Part shown: positions 15,690 to 25,676 of the stretch, piece after piece
Layout: each line of letters begins with the position of its first letter
Position numbering within the stretch: the stretch's first letter is position 1
Source of the DNA: Bacillota bacterium
GTDB taxonomy: Bacteria > Bacillota > Clostridia > Peptostreptococcales > Anaerovoracaceae
DNA: 51,617 bases
Assembly (NCBI GenBank): GCA_030526325.1
Contig: JAUNCY010000007.1
Coordinates: forward strand, 1-51,617
Direction: 5' to 3'
Position numbers and translations under genes: made by a program
Notes under the pieces: generated by a model
What the model was told of the DNA's origin: nothing
What the model saw: the letters and a program-made list of their open reading frames with translations, nothing else
The model's database searches: none

Positions 15690-18533
15690 TTATTTCCTGC
15701 CTTTCTTCAGCACATTTTTCAAATATTTTCCGGTAAGAGAAGCCGGATTATCCGCAATCTCCTCCGGTGTACCTGCGGCCACTATATTGCCGCCGCGGAT
15801 TCCTCCGCCGGGACCGAGGTCGACGATATAATCGCTTACCTTTATTACATCCAGATTATGTTCTATCACAATAACAGTATTGCCCCCTTTTGCCAATCTG
15901 TCAAGTACCTGAATGAGTTTGTTTACGTCCTCAAAATGCAGCCCCGTTGTGGGTTCGTCCAGAATATATACTGTTTTTCCCGTGCTCTTCTTAGCCAGTT
16001 CTCCTGCCAGCTTTATCCTTTGAGCCTCTCCTCCCGAAAGCTGTGTTGAGGGCTGCCCGAGCTTGATATATCCAAGACCCACCTCGTAAAGAGTCTCCAG
16101 CTGTCTGACTATAGGAGGAATGTTCCTGAAAAACTCCAGAGCCTCTTCCACGGTCATATCCAGTACGTCGTATATGCTTTTGCCCTTATACTTTACTTCA
16201 AGGGTCTCTCTGTTGTATCTTTTTCCCTTGCATACTTCACAGGGAACATATACGTCCGGAAGGAAGTGCATTTCAATCTTAATAATCCCGTCGCCGGAGC
16301 AGGCTTCACATCTTCCGCCCTTTACATTGAAGCTGAACCTTCCCTTCTGATATCCCCTTGCCTTTGCCTCCGGAAGTCCTGCGAACAAATCTCTTATATG
16401 AGTAAATACTCCCGTATAAGTAGCGGGATTTGATCTTGGAGTCCTGCCGATAGGCGACTGGTCGATATTGATAACCTTGTCCAGATTTTCGATTCCTTCT
16501 ATTCTATCATATTTTCCCGGTTTGGTCTTTGCCCGGTTAAGTCTTGAGGCTAAAGATTTGTACAGAATTTCATTTATCAGGGAGCTTTTACCCGAGCCCG
16601 ATACTCCGGTAACGCAGGTGAATGTTCCCAGAGGTATCCGAACATCTATATTCTTTAAATTGTTTTCAGCGGCACCTTTAATAGTTATATAATTTCCGCT
16701 GCCCGGGTTTCTGAATTCCGGAACCCGTATCTGCTTTGTTCCTTTCAGATACTGCCCGGTAATGGACTCCGCGCAGTTGAGTATGTCTTCATAGCTTCCC
16801 TGTGCTACAATTTCTCCGCCGTGAGATCCCGCGCCGGGGCCGATGTCTATAATATAATCCGCAGCTTTTATAGTATCCTCGTCATGTTCCACCACAATCA
16901 GCGTGTTTCCGATATCAGTCAGCCTTCTGAGAGTTGCAATAAGCTTGTCATTGTCGCTCTGATGAAGGCCTATGCTGGGCTCATCGAGAATGTAGAGTAC
17001 TCCCATCAGGCCGGAGCCTATCTGGGTGGCAAGCCTTATTCTCTGAGCTTCTCCTCCGGACAGTGTTCCCGCTGCTCTGGACAGAGTTAAATAATCAAGC
17101 CCCACATTTATCAGAAAACTCAGCCTGTTCTTTATTTCTTTTAAAATTTCCTTTGAAATTACACGCTCTTTTTCCGTCAGTTCAAGGCTTTCGATAAACT
17201 TCATCGCCTCCGATACGGGCATTTCCGTGAATTCGCAGATATTAATGCCTCCGACGGTTACTGCCAGTACCTCCGGACGCAGCCTTTTCCCTCCGCAGGT
17301 GCTGCATGGAATAAAGCTCATGTATTCCTCTATTTTCGATTTTATGAATTCAGAGCCTGTCTCCCTGTATCTTCTTTCAAGATTTCCTATTACTCCTTCG
17401 AAGGTTCTTCCGATATGGCTTCTGGTTCCTCCGTATCTGCTCTCGAAAACGTAATTAAGAGGTCTGTCGGAACCGTACAGCAGAGCATCCCTGAATTCCC
17501 CGGAAAGCTGCTCATACGGCGTGTCCAGGTCCTCGCCGTAGGCTTCGGCCAGGGCGGATATCATCTGAAAATAATATCCGCTCTCGTCCATGGACGAGAA
17601 CACGCTCCCAAGAGCACCCTTTGAGAGGCTTTTGGTGCTGTCCACCACAACAAGCTCCGGATCCACCCTTAATATATGTCCGATGCCGTTGCAGTCAGGA
17701 CATGCTCCGAAAGGAGCATTGAAAGAAAATATCCTGGGTTCCATTTCCGGAATCCCCTCGCCGTGTTCCGGGCAGGCGAATTTAGTGCTGAAAAGCATAT
17801 CCTCCCCGCCTATAACAGATGCCACGACAATTCCCTGAGAGTTGTTCAGAGCAAGTTCCACGGAATCCGAAAGTCTGGATTCTATTCCCGGCTTTACCAC
17901 TATCCGGTCAACCACTATTTCAACAGTATGCTTCTTTGTTTTTTCCAGACTTATCTCATCCTCGGAAATGTTGTAAACCTCACCGTCTATTCTCGCTCTC
18001 GAAAAGCCGTCCTTCCTGATTCTCTCGATAATCTTTTCGTGCTCCCCTTTTTTTCCGCTGACCACCGGCGCCAGTATCATCAGCTTCGTTCCTTCGGGAA
18101 GCTGAATGATTCTGTCCGTAATCTGATCAACGGTCTGTCCGGAAATCTCCCTGCCGCAGACAGGACAATGAGGTATTCCTATTCTTGCATAAAGAAGTCT
18201 GAGATAATCATAGATTTCAGTTACAGTTCCCACTGTTGATCTGGGATTTCTGCTGGTTGTCTTCTGGTCTATGGATATCGCAGGCGACAGTCCTTCTATA
18301 AACTCCACATCCGGCTTGTCCATCTGACCCAGGAACTGTCTCGCATACGCGGAAAGGCTTTCCACGTATTTTCTCTGTCCCTCCGCATAAATAGTATCGA
18401 AGGCCAGAGTGGATTTTCCGGAGCCCGACAGTCCTGTCAGAACCACCATTTTATCTCTGGGTATCTCCACGTCTATGTTTTTTAAATTATGTCCTTTTGC
18501 GCCTTTTATTGTTATTTTATCTGTCTTTCCCAT
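15690..18533 (-). CDS. uvrA: UvrABC excinuclease subunit A
   Basis: A 947-residue DNA damage sensor ATPase with two ABC modules. The first Walker A is GLSGSGKST near residue 35 and the second GVSGSGKSS near 640; two LSGGEAQR signatures and two DEP Walker B boxes are present. Zinc modules: the first has C-x2-H then CPDC (a CPEH variant common in Clostridia), the second CEAC...CEVC. Full length. It starts four bases after uvrB, with AAAGGT upstream of the ATG, in the uvrB-uvrA-pncA-pncB unit. Confidence 0.98.
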   Translation of the reverse strand: MGKTDKITIKGAKGHNLKNIDVEIPRDKMVVLTGLSGSGKSTLAFDTIYAEGQRKYVESLSAYARQFLGQMDKPDVEFIEGLSPAISIDQKTTSRNPRSTVGTVTEIYDYLRLLYARIGIPHCPVCGREISGQTVDQITDRIIQLPEGTKLMILAPVVSGKKGEHEKIIERIRKDGFSRARIDGEVYNISEDEISLEKTKKHTVEIVVDRIVVKPGIESRLSDSVELALNNSQGIVVASVIGGEDMLFSTKFACPEHGEGIPEMEPRIFSFNAPFGACPDCNGIGHILRVDPELVVVDSTKSLSKGALGSVFSSMDESGYYFQMISALAEAYGEDLDTPYEQLSGEFRDALLYGSDRPLNYVFESRYGGTRSHIGRTFEGVIGNLERRYRETGSEFIKSKIEEYMSFIPCSTCGGKRLRPEVLAVTVGGINICEFTEMPVSEAMKFIESLELTEKERVISKEILKEIKNRLSFLINVGLDYLTLSRAAGTLSGGEAQRIRLATQIGSGLMGVLYILDEPSIGLHQSDNDKLIATLRRLTDIGNTLIVVEHDEDTIKAADYIIDIGPGAGSHGGEIVAQGSYEDILNCAESITGQYLKGTKQIRVPEFRNPGSGNYITIKGAAENNLKNIDVRIPLGTFTCVTGVSGSGKSSLINEILYKSLASRLNRAKTKPGKYDRIEGIENLDKVINIDQSPIGRTPRSNPATYTGVFTHIRDLFAGLPEAKARGYQKGRFSFNVKGGRCEACSGDGIIKIEMHFLPDVYVPCEVCKGKRYNRETLEVKYKGKSIYDVLDMTVEEALEFFRNIPPIVRQLETLYEVGLGYIKLGQPSTQLSGGEAQRIKLAGELAKKSTGKTVYILDEPTTGLHFEDVNKLIQVLDRLAKGGNTVIVIEHNLDVIKVSDYIVDLGPGGGIRGGNIVAAGTPEEIADNPASLTGKYLKNVLKKGRK

Positions 18534-18537
18534 ATTA

Positions 18538-20517
18538 CTACCTTTTGTTGTATGCTTTTATTTCAAGAATTCTGTCTCTGAGCTGTGCGGCTCTCTCAAA
18601 CTGCAGATTCTGAGCACATTCTCTCATCTCTTTTTCCAGTCCGGAAACAAGTTCCTTTCTTTCTTTTTCTGTAAGCTCATCAACATTTCCGGAGTAGAAT
18701 ATATCAACATCCTCCGCAGCCATAGTAGCTTCGATACGGTCTCTTATTCCCTTCTGCACGGTCTTTGGAACGATTCCGTGCTCCCGGTTGTACTCCTCCT
18801 GTATGCGTCTTCTTCTGTCCGTTTCATCAATCGCTCTCTGCATGGAGCCGGTTATTGTGTCCGCATACATTATTACCCTGCCGTTAACATTTCTTGCCGC
18901 TCTTCCTATGGTCTGAACCAGGGAGGTTTCTGTTCTGAGGAAACCCTCTTTGTCCGCATCCAGAATTGCAATAAGCGATACCTCCGGAAGATCAAGACCT
19001 TCTCTCAGCAGGTTTATTCCCACCAGAACATCAAACTCGCCAAGCCTTAAGTCTCGAATGATTTCAGTTCTTTCAAGGGTCTCCGTATCGGAGTGCATAT
19101 ATTTTACTTTTATTCCGGTATTTTTCAGATAATCGGTGAGCCGCTCCGCCATTTTCTTTGTAAGGGTTGTTATCAGCACCCTTTCTCCCCTGGCTGTTAC
19201 GCTGTTAATCTCTCCCACCAGATCGTCCATCTGGCCCTCTGTCGGCCGTAGCTCTATCTCCGGATCTATGAGTCCGGTAGGTCTTATAAGCTGCTCCACA
19301 AAAACGTTTCCGCTCTTTTCCTTTTCGTAAACCGCCGGAGTAGCGCTTACATATATTGCCTGATTTACAGCCCCTTCAAACTCCTCGAATTTCATAGGCC
19401 TGTTGTCAAGAGCCGAAGGCAGCCTGAAACCGTACTCCACCAGAGCTTCCTTTCTCGACCGGTCTCCCGCATACATGGCTCTCAGCTGAGGCACCATTAC
19501 GTGAGACTCGTCTATTATCAGCAGGAAATCCTCAGGGAAATAATCTATCAGAGTGTAAGGTCTTTCTCCCGGCATCAGACCCGTCAGATGCCTTGAATAG
19601 TTTTCAATTCCCTTGCAGCTTCCTGTTTCTTTCAGCATTTCAATATCGTATCTGGTTCTCTGCTCTATTCGCTGGGCCTCCAGAAGCTTTCCTCTGTCCA
19701 CAAAGAATTTTATTCTTTCCTCCAGTTCCTTTTCTATCGATTCCGCAGCCTTTTCAATATTCTCTTCACTTGTCACATAGTGGGATGCGGGATATACCGC
19801 CACATGGTTTCTGAGCCCCAGTATTTCTCCCGTAAGGTAATTTATCTCCTTAATCGACTCAATTTCGTCGCCGAAAAGCTCTACTCTTATGGTCTTTTCC
19901 GAGCCTGCCGGAAAAATATCTATAATATCTCCCCTGACTCTGAAGGTTCCTCTTGTAAAGCTCATGTCGTTTCTCACATACTGTATATCTACCAGCTTTC
20001 TTATGATTTCACTTCTGCTTTTTTCCATTCCCGGTCTCAGGGACAGCACCTGATTCTCATAATCAACAGGACTGCCGAGACCGTATATGCATGACACGCT
20101 GGCAACAATGATAACGTCTCTGCGCTCAGACAGAGCCGCCGTTGCCGAATGCCTGAGCTTGTCTATTTCATCATTAATATCCGAATCCTTTTCTATATAT
20201 GTGTCTGTCTGGGCAACATATGCCTCCGGCTGATAGTAATCGTAATAGGACACGAAGTATTCAACCGCATTATCCGGGAAGAACTCCCTGAATTCCCCAT
20301 AGAGCTGCGCTGCCAGAGTTTTGTTGTGAGAAATAACGAGAACCGGTCTCTGAACCCGTTCTATTACGTTTGCTATAGTAAATGTCTTTCCGGAACCGGT
20401 TACTCCAAGCAGAGTCTGATGCTTTTTTCCTGCTTTTACTCCTGCAGCAAGCTGTTCCACAGCCTGAGGCTGATCTCCCATCAATTTATAATCTGATTTT
20501 ATTTTAAATTCACCCAT
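18538..20517 (-). CDS. uvrB: UvrABC excinuclease subunit B
   Basis: A 659-residue damage-verifying helicase-like subunit. Walker [10 protein letters not shown] is near residue 40, the beta-hairpin [11 protein letters not shown] near 93-103, the DESHVMVPQ Walker B box, QTIGRAARN motif VI, and the C-terminal UVR motif [27 protein letters not shown] segment that binds UvrC. ATG at 20517 has GGAGG 7 bases upstream. It is the first gene of the unit and its promoter overlaps a LexA-type operator. Confidence 0.98.
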   Translation of the reverse strand: MGEFKIKSDYKLMGDQPQAVEQLAAGVKAGKKHQTLLGVTGSGKTFTIANVIERVQRPVLVISHNKTLAAQLYGEFREFFPDNAVEYFVSYYDYYQPEAYVAQTDTYIEKDSDINDEIDKLRHSATAALSERRDVIIVASVSCIYGLGSPVDYENQVLSLRPGMEKSRSEIIRKLVDIQYVRNDMSFTRGTFRVRGDIIDIFPAGSEKTIRVELFGDEIESIKEINYLTGEILGLRNHVAVYPASHYVTSEENIEKAAESIEKELEERIKFFVDRGKLLEAQRIEQRTRYDIEMLKETGSCKGIENYSRHLTGLMPGERPYTLIDYFPEDFLLIIDESHVMVPQLRAMYAGDRSRKEALVEYGFRLPSALDNRPMKFEEFEGAVNQAIYVSATPAVYEKEKSGNVFVEQLIRPTGLIDPEIELRPTEGQMDDLVGEINSVTARGERVLITTLTKKMAERLTDYLKNTGIKVKYMHSDTETLERTEIIRDLRLGEFDVLVGINLLREGLDLPEVSLIAILDADKEGFLRTETSLVQTIGRAARNVNGRVIMYADTITGSMQRAIDETDRRRRIQEEYNREHGIVPKTVQKGIRDRIEATMAAEDVDIFYSGNVDELTEKERKELVSGLEKEMRECAQNLQFERAAQLRDRILEIKAYNKR

Positions 20518-20593
20518 TTCACAGCCTCCGTACTGAAACCGGCACGTTCCTTCTGCCGTCTTTCCTTCTTTTATACGTTAATCCTCCATCATC

Positions 20594-20620
20594 ATTATAC
20601 ACTTTGGTTTGTCATGTCAA
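20594..20620 (-). promoter_or_regulatory. uvrB operon promoter
   Basis: On the minus strand TTGACA (20615-20620) and TATAAT (20594-20599) are both perfect hexamers, with a short 15-base spacer. Confidence 0.65.
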
Positions 20621-20631
20621 ACATATGTTCG
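20618..20631 (-). promoter_or_regulatory. LexA (SOS) box at the uvrB promoter
   Basis: CGAACATATGTTTG on the minus strand matches the Bacillus-type LexA/DinR consensus CGAAC-RNRY-GTTYC at 13 of 14 positions. It overlaps the uvrB -35 hexamer, where bound repressor would block RNA polymerase. uvrB-uvrA are classic LexA targets in Firmicutes. Confidence 0.8.
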
Positions 20632-20636
20632 CAGTT

Positions 20637-21389
20637 CTACAATCTTGCAATGAATCCGGGGCTCTCGTCAAATACTGTTATTCTCTCCATTCCTCTGTCG
20701 GTATATTTTAACCCTCCCGCGCTTTTCTTTCTGTTCAGAGGCTCTCTGCTCAGTATCAGCGATGTGCATCGGGTGTCATCCAGCAGAACCGGATATCTGT
20801 CTCCGTATGAATCTTTTAAAAATACAGGGTTATGCTCCATACATTTTCCGCAGCCGGTACCCCTTACTCCCTCCGCACCTGCGAGAGGACAGTATTCGCT
20901 TATCATAGCCGGAACTCTGCCGTATCTAAGCACCTCCAGCTCCGTTTCACTGCAGCTTCCGTATTTTTTAACCTCTTCGTATATTTCCCGGTTCTCGGAA
21001 TCAAGTTCATAAGACAGAACCGCTCCGTCAAAACCCTGTTCCGCCGAGGTTTTTACAGTCAGGTCATTGTATATGTTCATATAAGCGTCCGCAAACATTT
21101 TTACATCCGCTTTTTTCACCTTCATTATCTGTCCTGCATTTCCCACGTAAACCCCGTATACAATATCGGATATCTCCTCGATATCCGAAGTCTCTCCCTT
21201 CCAGAGCACCGGAAGATATGCACAGATTTCAACGCCGGAATTCTTTAATTTTGTAAAATCTTCAATATTGTCATCGTATTCAAACTCTTTAATATTCACT
21301 GATACTCTGTCGCTTTTCACTGCCGCAGTCATATATTCTCTCTCCCAGCAGTAGAAATACAGATTCCTTCGCTGTCTATTCTTTCCCAT
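20637..21389 (-). CDS. C-terminal part of a U32 family protein, separate or frameshifted
   Basis: A 250-residue protein that resembles the C-terminal region of long U32/DUF3656 (RlhA-like) proteins: a TIM-barrel-like stretch with VYVGNAGQI and ADAYMNIYNDL, then a LEVLRYGRVPAMISEYCPLAG segment and a cysteine-rich end (C-x-G-x2-C...DTRC). Its ATG at 21389 lies 13 bases inside the 3' end of the upstream U32 gene, in the +1 frame relative to it. No strong ribosome site lies at a good distance. It is either a real split gene made by translational coupling, or the second half of one gene broken by a one-base shift. A LexA box follows just downstream. Confidence 0.6.
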   Translation of the reverse strand: MGKNRQRRNLYFYCWEREYMTAAVKSDRVSVNIKEFEYDDNIEDFTKLKNSGVEICAYLPVLWKGETSDIEEISDIVYGVYVGNAGQIMKVKKADVKMFADAYMNIYNDLTVKTSAEQGFDGAVLSYELDSENREIYEEVKKYGSCSETELEVLRYGRVPAMISEYCPLAGAEGVRGTGCGKCMEHNPVFLKDSYGDRYPVLLDDTRCTSLILSREPLNRKKSAGGLKYTDRGMERITVFDESPGFIARL

Positions 21390-22920
21390 TTTCCAGACTC
21401 TCCAATGCTTTTCTTCTTACCTTTTTCACCTCTGACATGGGTATCATCAGGTCTTCGTCCATGTCAAAGCTGCATTCCGCCAGAATATACGGTGTATTTC
21501 CCATGCCGGACAGCTGCTTCAGCACGGCTTCCCGATCCGTAGGAGCTTTCACAGCCTTTTCCAAGATTATGCTGCCCTCAGCCCGTGCCCTTCTTCCCCG
21601 AGTATCCTCTGCCTCGAAAGCAATTGTTCCTCCCTTGTGAGCAAAAAAGAATCCCTTTACGGGTTCTCTCCCCGTATCCGCCTTCTCATATGTCTGTCTT
21701 ATATCTTTCATCAGACTCCTGTCAGACACCTTATATATCATATCGCCTTTTTTTATTCTGCCCTGTATATCTCCCGCCCAGACCTTTTCGCCAGCCCCTG
21801 CGGATTTGACATTTCCTCCGGAACTTCTGATATAGGTTACTATTCCTCCGGGCATTCCCTTGCCAATTATCTCGATGCCGTCTCCCACAGCAAGTTCTCT
21901 TTTTAAATCTATTTCCAAAACGCTCTTACCGCTGTTTACCGAAGAGGGTCTTGTATTCCTGACCGTTCCCAGGAAAAGGCCTCTGTGCTTGGGGCTTTCT
22001 CCCGATAAGATTCCCGCGTTCTGTTTACCGTAAAGATATCCTTTCGATAAGCCTCCGCGATTAAAAACCTGCTCCAGCTTCTCTATATCCTCTTTGAGTA
22101 CCATAGGCTTTTCTCCTGATTCGAAGGCTTCGTCCAGATATCGTCTGAATGTCTTAACTGTTAAAGCCGTGTACTCGGGAGATTTTAACCTGCCTTCTAT
22201 CTTAAGAGAAGACACTCCCGATTTTATTATCCCGTCCAGCTCGTCTAAATATGATATGTCTCTGGGGCTTAGCAGAAATCCCGGTTCTCCGATTCTTTCC
22301 CCTTCAACGGTCTCAAGTGAATATCTTTTTCTGCAGGGCTGGGCACAGCTCCCTCTGTTTCCGCTTCTTTCGCCTATTAGGCAGCTCATTGCGCACTGAC
22401 CGGACAGGCACATGCACAGAGCACCGTGAACAAATATCTCCAGCTCCGCTTCAGTCTCTTCCGCACATTTTTTTATGTCTTCAAGGGACATTTCTCTGGC
22501 CAGCACCACTCTTTTAAATCCAAGAGACTCCGCATATTTTACCCCGTCCGAGTCATATACTGTTCCCTGGGTACTCAGATGCAGAGGAATATGCGGAAAT
22601 TCCTCCTTCAGAAGGCCCGCAAGTCCCATGTCCTGAACAATAAAAGCGTCTATGCCCTCAGCAGCTCCCTCTCCGGCCTGCCTCACAGCCTGTTCAAGTT
22701 CAGTCTGCCCGACAAGAGTATTCATAGTCATATATACTTTAACCCCTTTGCTGTGAGCGTACTTTACTGCTTTTTTTATCTCCTCATCGGTAAAATTATC
22801 CGCATACTGTCTTGCGTTAAACATTTTTCCCCCGAAATACACGGCATCCGCACCGTTCTCAACGGCAGCCTTAAAGTGTTCAAAGCTTCCCGCCGGGGCT
22901 AATAATTCCGGCTTCTTCAT
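21376..22920 (-). CDS. U32 family protein, RlhA-like 23S rRNA hydroxylase candidate (N-terminal part)
   Basis: A 514-residue U32 protein with the N-terminal PELLAPAG and a U32 signature containing C169, C171, C176, C180, C192 and C196 (HGALC...SGQC...GNRGSCAQPCR), which likely ligates an iron-sulfur cluster, followed by a DUF3656-like region (about 370-480). The best-studied relative with this layout is E. coli RlhA, which with prephenate-derived chemistry hydroxylates 23S rRNA C2501; the older label is collagenase-like peptidase. The family member usually continues for about 250 more residues, which here lie in the overlapping next frame. The ribosome site (AAAGGA) is unusually far, about 12 bases, from ATG 22920. 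Confidence 0.8.
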   Translation of the reverse strand: MKKPELLAPAGSFEHFKAAVENGADAVYFGGKMFNARQYADNFTDEEIKKAVKYAHSKGVKVYMTMNTLVGQTELEQAVRQAGEGAAEGIDAFIVQDMGLAGLLKEEFPHIPLHLSTQGTVYDSDGVKYAESLGFKRVVLAREMSLEDIKKCAEETEAELEIFVHGALCMCLSGQCAMSCLIGERSGNRGSCAQPCRKRYSLETVEGERIGEPGFLLSPRDISYLDELDGIIKSGVSSLKIEGRLKSPEYTALTVKTFRRYLDEAFESGEKPMVLKEDIEKLEQVFNRGGLSKGYLYGKQNAGILSGESPKHRGLFLGTVRNTRPSSVNSGKSVLEIDLKRELAVGDGIEIIGKGMPGGIVTYIRSSGGNVKSAGAGEKVWAGDIQGRIKKGDMIYKVSDRSLMKDIRQTYEKADTGREPVKGFFFAHKGGTIAFEAEDTRGRRARAEGSIILEKAVKAPTDREAVLKQLSGMGNTPYILAECSFDMDEDLMIPMSEVKKVRRKALESLENGKE

Positions 22921-22954
22921 CTAAATATTATGTCCTTTCAACAGATTCTCAATA

Positions 22955-22983
22955 ATTATATCCCAAATAGCAAACTCCCGCAA
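22955..22983 (-). promoter_or_regulatory. promoter of the U32 gene
   Basis: The minus strand reads TTGCGG, a 17-base spacer, then TATAAT, ending 35 bases upstream of the start codon. Confidence 0.65.
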
Positions 22984-23006
22984 TATTGATAAAATCCCCG
23001 CACATA

Positions 23007-23037
23007 TACAAAGAACCCATGCATTCCGCATGGATTC
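23007..23037 (-). terminator. weak terminator after the LysR gene
   Basis: GAATCCATGC / GCATGGGTTC (one mismatch, five-base loop) on the minus strand is followed by only TTTG, so termination may be inefficient. Confidence 0.4.
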
Positions 23038-23048
23038 GGTCATTTTTT

Positions 23049-23924
23049 CTATATGCTGTCCCTTCCGTAATTCTCAATGATTTCAGCCAGCTTTCCTCCA
23101 GCCGGTGGAAGTTTTCTTTTATCGGAATATGCAAAGGATATGGTTCTCTCCCCGGTATTTTCCAGTTCAAAGACTTTTATTCCGCTTTGGTTTCCTGCAT
23201 AAAGAACAGAAACTATTCCTATTCCCGGAACCCGTTTTACCCACTCAACCGCGCCGTGTCCGTTTCCTGCATGCAGAATATCCGTTTTTCCGCCGGCGTC
23301 TTTTAATACCTTTCTGTAATCAAATCCTTCGGTTCTTTCCCCCAGTATAATTTTATTGGCTTTCAGACACTCAGCTGAAAGGATTTCTCCGGAATCAATT
23401 TCAGGCATTCGTTCCTTTCCGCATACTGCCACAAGTCGGTCGCGGTATACAGGTATATGCCTTAATCCTGCTGATTCCGGTGTTCTGATAAAACCGCAGT
23501 CTGCTTTTCCCTGTTCTATCCATTCTTCAATTTCAGTCTGGGTGCCGTGCTTTATCTCTATCTGAACTCTGGGATATCTTCCCGTAAAAATGCCGATAAT
23601 CTCCGGCAGATATCCGGATGTCACCTCCGGAAAAGTACCTATCACTATCTTTCCGTAAATCATGCCGTTCATTCCGCTCACGGTCTGCATGAAAACCTCG
23701 TTGTCGGCGACTATCCTTTTTATCTGAGGCAGCAGCAGTTCTCCGGCAGAGGTGAGAGTGACTCCGCTTCTGCTTCTGTTTATGAGAACTACTCCCAGTT
23801 CTTCCTCCAGACTGTTCAGCATGTGACTTACCCCTGACTGAGTATATCCCATTTCCTCAACAGCTCCGGTAATACTTCCCTTTTCAACCGCAGATAAAAG
23901 CAGCTGATATTTCACTAAACTCAT
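23049..23924 (-). CDS. LysR family transcriptional regulator
   Basis: A 291-residue LysR-type regulator: winged helix-turn-helix at about 3-62 (YTQSGVSHMLNSLEEELGVVLINRSRSGVTLTSAGE) read in pieces, linker helix, and a substrate-binding effector domain (about 90-290) with IGTFPEVTSGYLP at its start. The inducer is unknown. LysR proteins often control a divergent neighbour; here both neighbours are on the same strand, with the U32 gene downstream and the NSS symporter upstream, so its target cannot be assigned from position. ATG at 23924 has GGAGG upstream. Confidence 0.93.
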   Translation of the reverse strand: MSLVKYQLLLSAVEKGSITGAVEEMGYTQSGVSHMLNSLEEELGVVLINRSRSGVTLTSAGELLLPQIKRIVADNEVFMQTVSGMNGMIYGKIVIGTFPEVTSGYLPEIIGIFTGRYPRVQIEIKHGTQTEIEEWIEQGKADCGFIRTPESAGLRHIPVYRDRLVAVCGKERMPEIDSGEILSAECLKANKIILGERTEGFDYRKVLKDAGGKTDILHAGNGHGAVEWVKRVPGIGIVSVLYAGNQSGIKVFELENTGERTISFAYSDKRKLPPAGGKLAEIIENYGRDSI

Positions 23925-23976
23925 GGCAACCTCCGATTACAAACATCACAATTTCCGGGTATTTTTCAGTCAAATA

Positions 23977-24005
23977 ATTATATTATTTTTGATAATTCTT
24001 AGCAA
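23977..24005 (-). promoter_or_regulatory. LysR gene promoter
   Basis: On the minus strand TTGCTA (24000-24005), a 17-base spacer, and a perfect TATAAT (23977-23982). Confidence 0.7.
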
Positions 24006-24081
24006 TATTTATTAATGTGCCGCTCATTTATATATGATAAGCTCAGGTATTACAAAGCCGGCATGTTATTCCTTCTCATAG

Positions 24082-24134
24082 AAAAAATAAAGACCTCTTA
24101 TCCGATCAGGCTGTAACTTGAAGATAAGAGGTCT
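24082..24134 (-). terminator. terminator downstream of NSS symporter copy 1
   Basis: A perfect 12-bp stem, AGACCTCTTATC with GATAAGAGGTCT, encloses a 20-base loop and is followed on the minus strand by TTATTTTTTC. It lies 184 bases after the symporter stop codon, leaving a long 3' untranslated region. Confidence 0.75.
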
Positions 24135-24317
24135 CCGGACTTAATTATTTTATTTTGGGGGATAAAATAATTAACCTTGCAGCTTTTATGCTGCTTAATT
24201 TATATGATATTCAGATTATCCTGAAATATGTCTTTCTGAAAGATTTAAACACTTTCTTTTTCGCTGTTCTTTATATCATATGTCTCAGTATTCAGCTTCT
24301 AATGAGACTGATTCTGT

Positions 24318-25676
24318 TTAGAAGTATCCTGCTATACCAACGACAACTACCAGAGCCGTTACCGCCGGAAGTGCTGCAAGATACCATGGTTTTAAGAAGG
24401 ACGGAACCTTGAAATATTTTGCTCCTATCTGGGAGTGTTCCATAAATCTGTCCCAGAACTTTGTTGCAACGAAAACGGATGTGATAATTGCACCGACCGG
24501 CAGTGTAATAAGCATAGCCACGAAATCCATAAATGTGAACAAATCCATTCCCAGTGGTTTTATGTCCGCCCATATTGTTGTTGAGTAGATTGTAGGAGCA
24601 GTGAGTATTATGAGAATTACTGTCATTATGACAGTGCCTTTTTTTCTGGACCATCCTACCGCTTCACTTACAATAGATACTGAACCTTCATATAGACCGA
24701 GTACTGACGACCATCCTGCGGCAAACAAAAGAATGAAGAACAGAGTTCCCCATACAGCGCCTCCCGGCATATCATTGAATACGTAAGGGAGGGTCATGAA
24801 GGTCAGACCTGAACCAGAAGTGATATCCATATTATAAGAAAATAAAGCCGTAAAAATTGCCACACCGGCAAGCATTGCCACCACCAGGTTAGAAAGAATT
24901 ATTACTGAACCGGAGAAAGGAATATCCGAGTCCTCCCTGTCAAGATACGATCCGAAGGAAACCAGTGACGCCATACCTACTCCGGCAAGGAAGAAGCACT
25001 GATTCAGAGCACTCATAATGACATGACTGTCTATTACCGAAAAGTCCGGAGTAAACATCCAGATTACACCGTCTATGCCTCCCGGAAGCATAAGACCTCT
25101 GACAGCAAGAACTATAAGAAATATAAATAATGCTGGGATTAATATCTTGTTTGCTCTTTCCAGACCCTTCTGTACACCGCCCAGAATAACACCTACCGTC
25201 AAAGCGTAAAGGATGAGTACAGATATCCACTTAAAGCCCATATTTACCTGCAGGCCGGAATAATATGCGGATACCTGATCCATAGACATTCCGCGCAAAC
25301 CGCCGGAAGCAAACTTGAATATATAGAACATAACATCTGAAACTATTGTAATGTAGTAGGAAATCATTATTGTACAGGTTGCCGCCCCGAACCATCCGGC
25401 TGCAACCCACGGAGAATTCTTGCCGTTCAGCTCTCTCATTGCCGTAATATACGACTTCTGGGTGTATCTGCCGATTGTAAGCTCAGCCCAGCAGAGCGGA
25501 ATAGCTATTATTACCGCAAAAATAATACATATTAACAGAAAGATACCGCCGCCGTTCTGGCCTATCATATACGGGAACTTCCAGATAGCCCCCAGGCCTA
25601 CGGCGTAGCCGATAGATGTGATGATAAAACCAAACGCACTGCCCCATTGCTGTTTTTCAACTGCGTTTTCCGACAT
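24318..25676 (-). CDS. NSS family sodium-dependent symporter (copy 1)
   Basis: A 452-residue integral membrane protein of the neurotransmitter:sodium symporter family (LeuT/MhsT/SNF class), with about 11 hydrophobic helices. TM1 carries the unwound NSS signature GYAVGLGAIWKFPYMIGQNGGG, here cited only by its core GLGAIWKFPY, and the PLCWAELTIGRYTQ segment. It imports amino acids or related amines with Na+. I moved the start to ATG 25676, where AAAAGGGGGAAA gives a ribosome site; an 10-residue longer form lacks one. About 85 percent identical by eye to the copy at 26903-28261, but with ordinary rather than strongly biased codon use. Its own promoter should lie in 25677-25870. Confidence 0.92.
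   Translation of the reverse strand: MSENAVEKQQWGSAFGFIITSIGYAVGLGAIWKFPYMIGQNGGGIFLLICIIFAVIIAIPLCWAELTIGRYTQKSYITAMRELNGKNSPWVAAGWFGAATCTIMISYYITIVSDVMFYIFKFASGGLRGMSMDQVSAYYSGLQVNMGFKWISVLILYALTVGVILGGVQKGLERANKILIPALFIFLIVLAVRGLMLPGGIDGVIWMFTPDFSVIDSHVIMSALNQCFFLAGVGMASLVSFGSYLDREDSDIPFSGSVIILSNLVVAMLAGVAIFTALFSYNMDITSGSGLTFMTLPYVFNDMPGGAVWGTLFFILLFAAGWSSVLGLYEGSVSIVSEAVGWSRKKGTVIMTVILIILTAPTIYSTTIWADIKPLGMDLFTFMDFVAMLITLPVGAIITSVFVATKFWDRFMEHSQIGAKYFKVPSFLKPWYLAALPAVTALVVVVGIAGYF

Larger units (their letters stand above)
23925..24317. other. 393-base intergenic stretch between LysR and the NSS symporter
   Basis: It holds the LysR promoter (23977-24005) and a strong minus-strand terminator (24082-24134). 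Between 24135 and 24317 I see only AT-rich sequence, read as the 3' untranslated region of the symporter gene. A plus-strand reading frame from 24155 runs into the symporter gene and lacks a ribosome site, so it is not called. Confidence 0.6.

Noticed and set aside
21376..21389. Programmed -1 ribosomal frameshift site
   Set aside because: The bases do not form an X-XXY-YYZ heptamer in the right frame, and the second gene is in the +1 frame.
24155..24412. Plus-strand 85-residue frame between the LysR and NSS genes
   Set aside because: It overlaps the symporter gene antisense, has no ribosome site and starts inside the 3' untranslated region; hydrophobicity comes from the antisense of a membrane protein.
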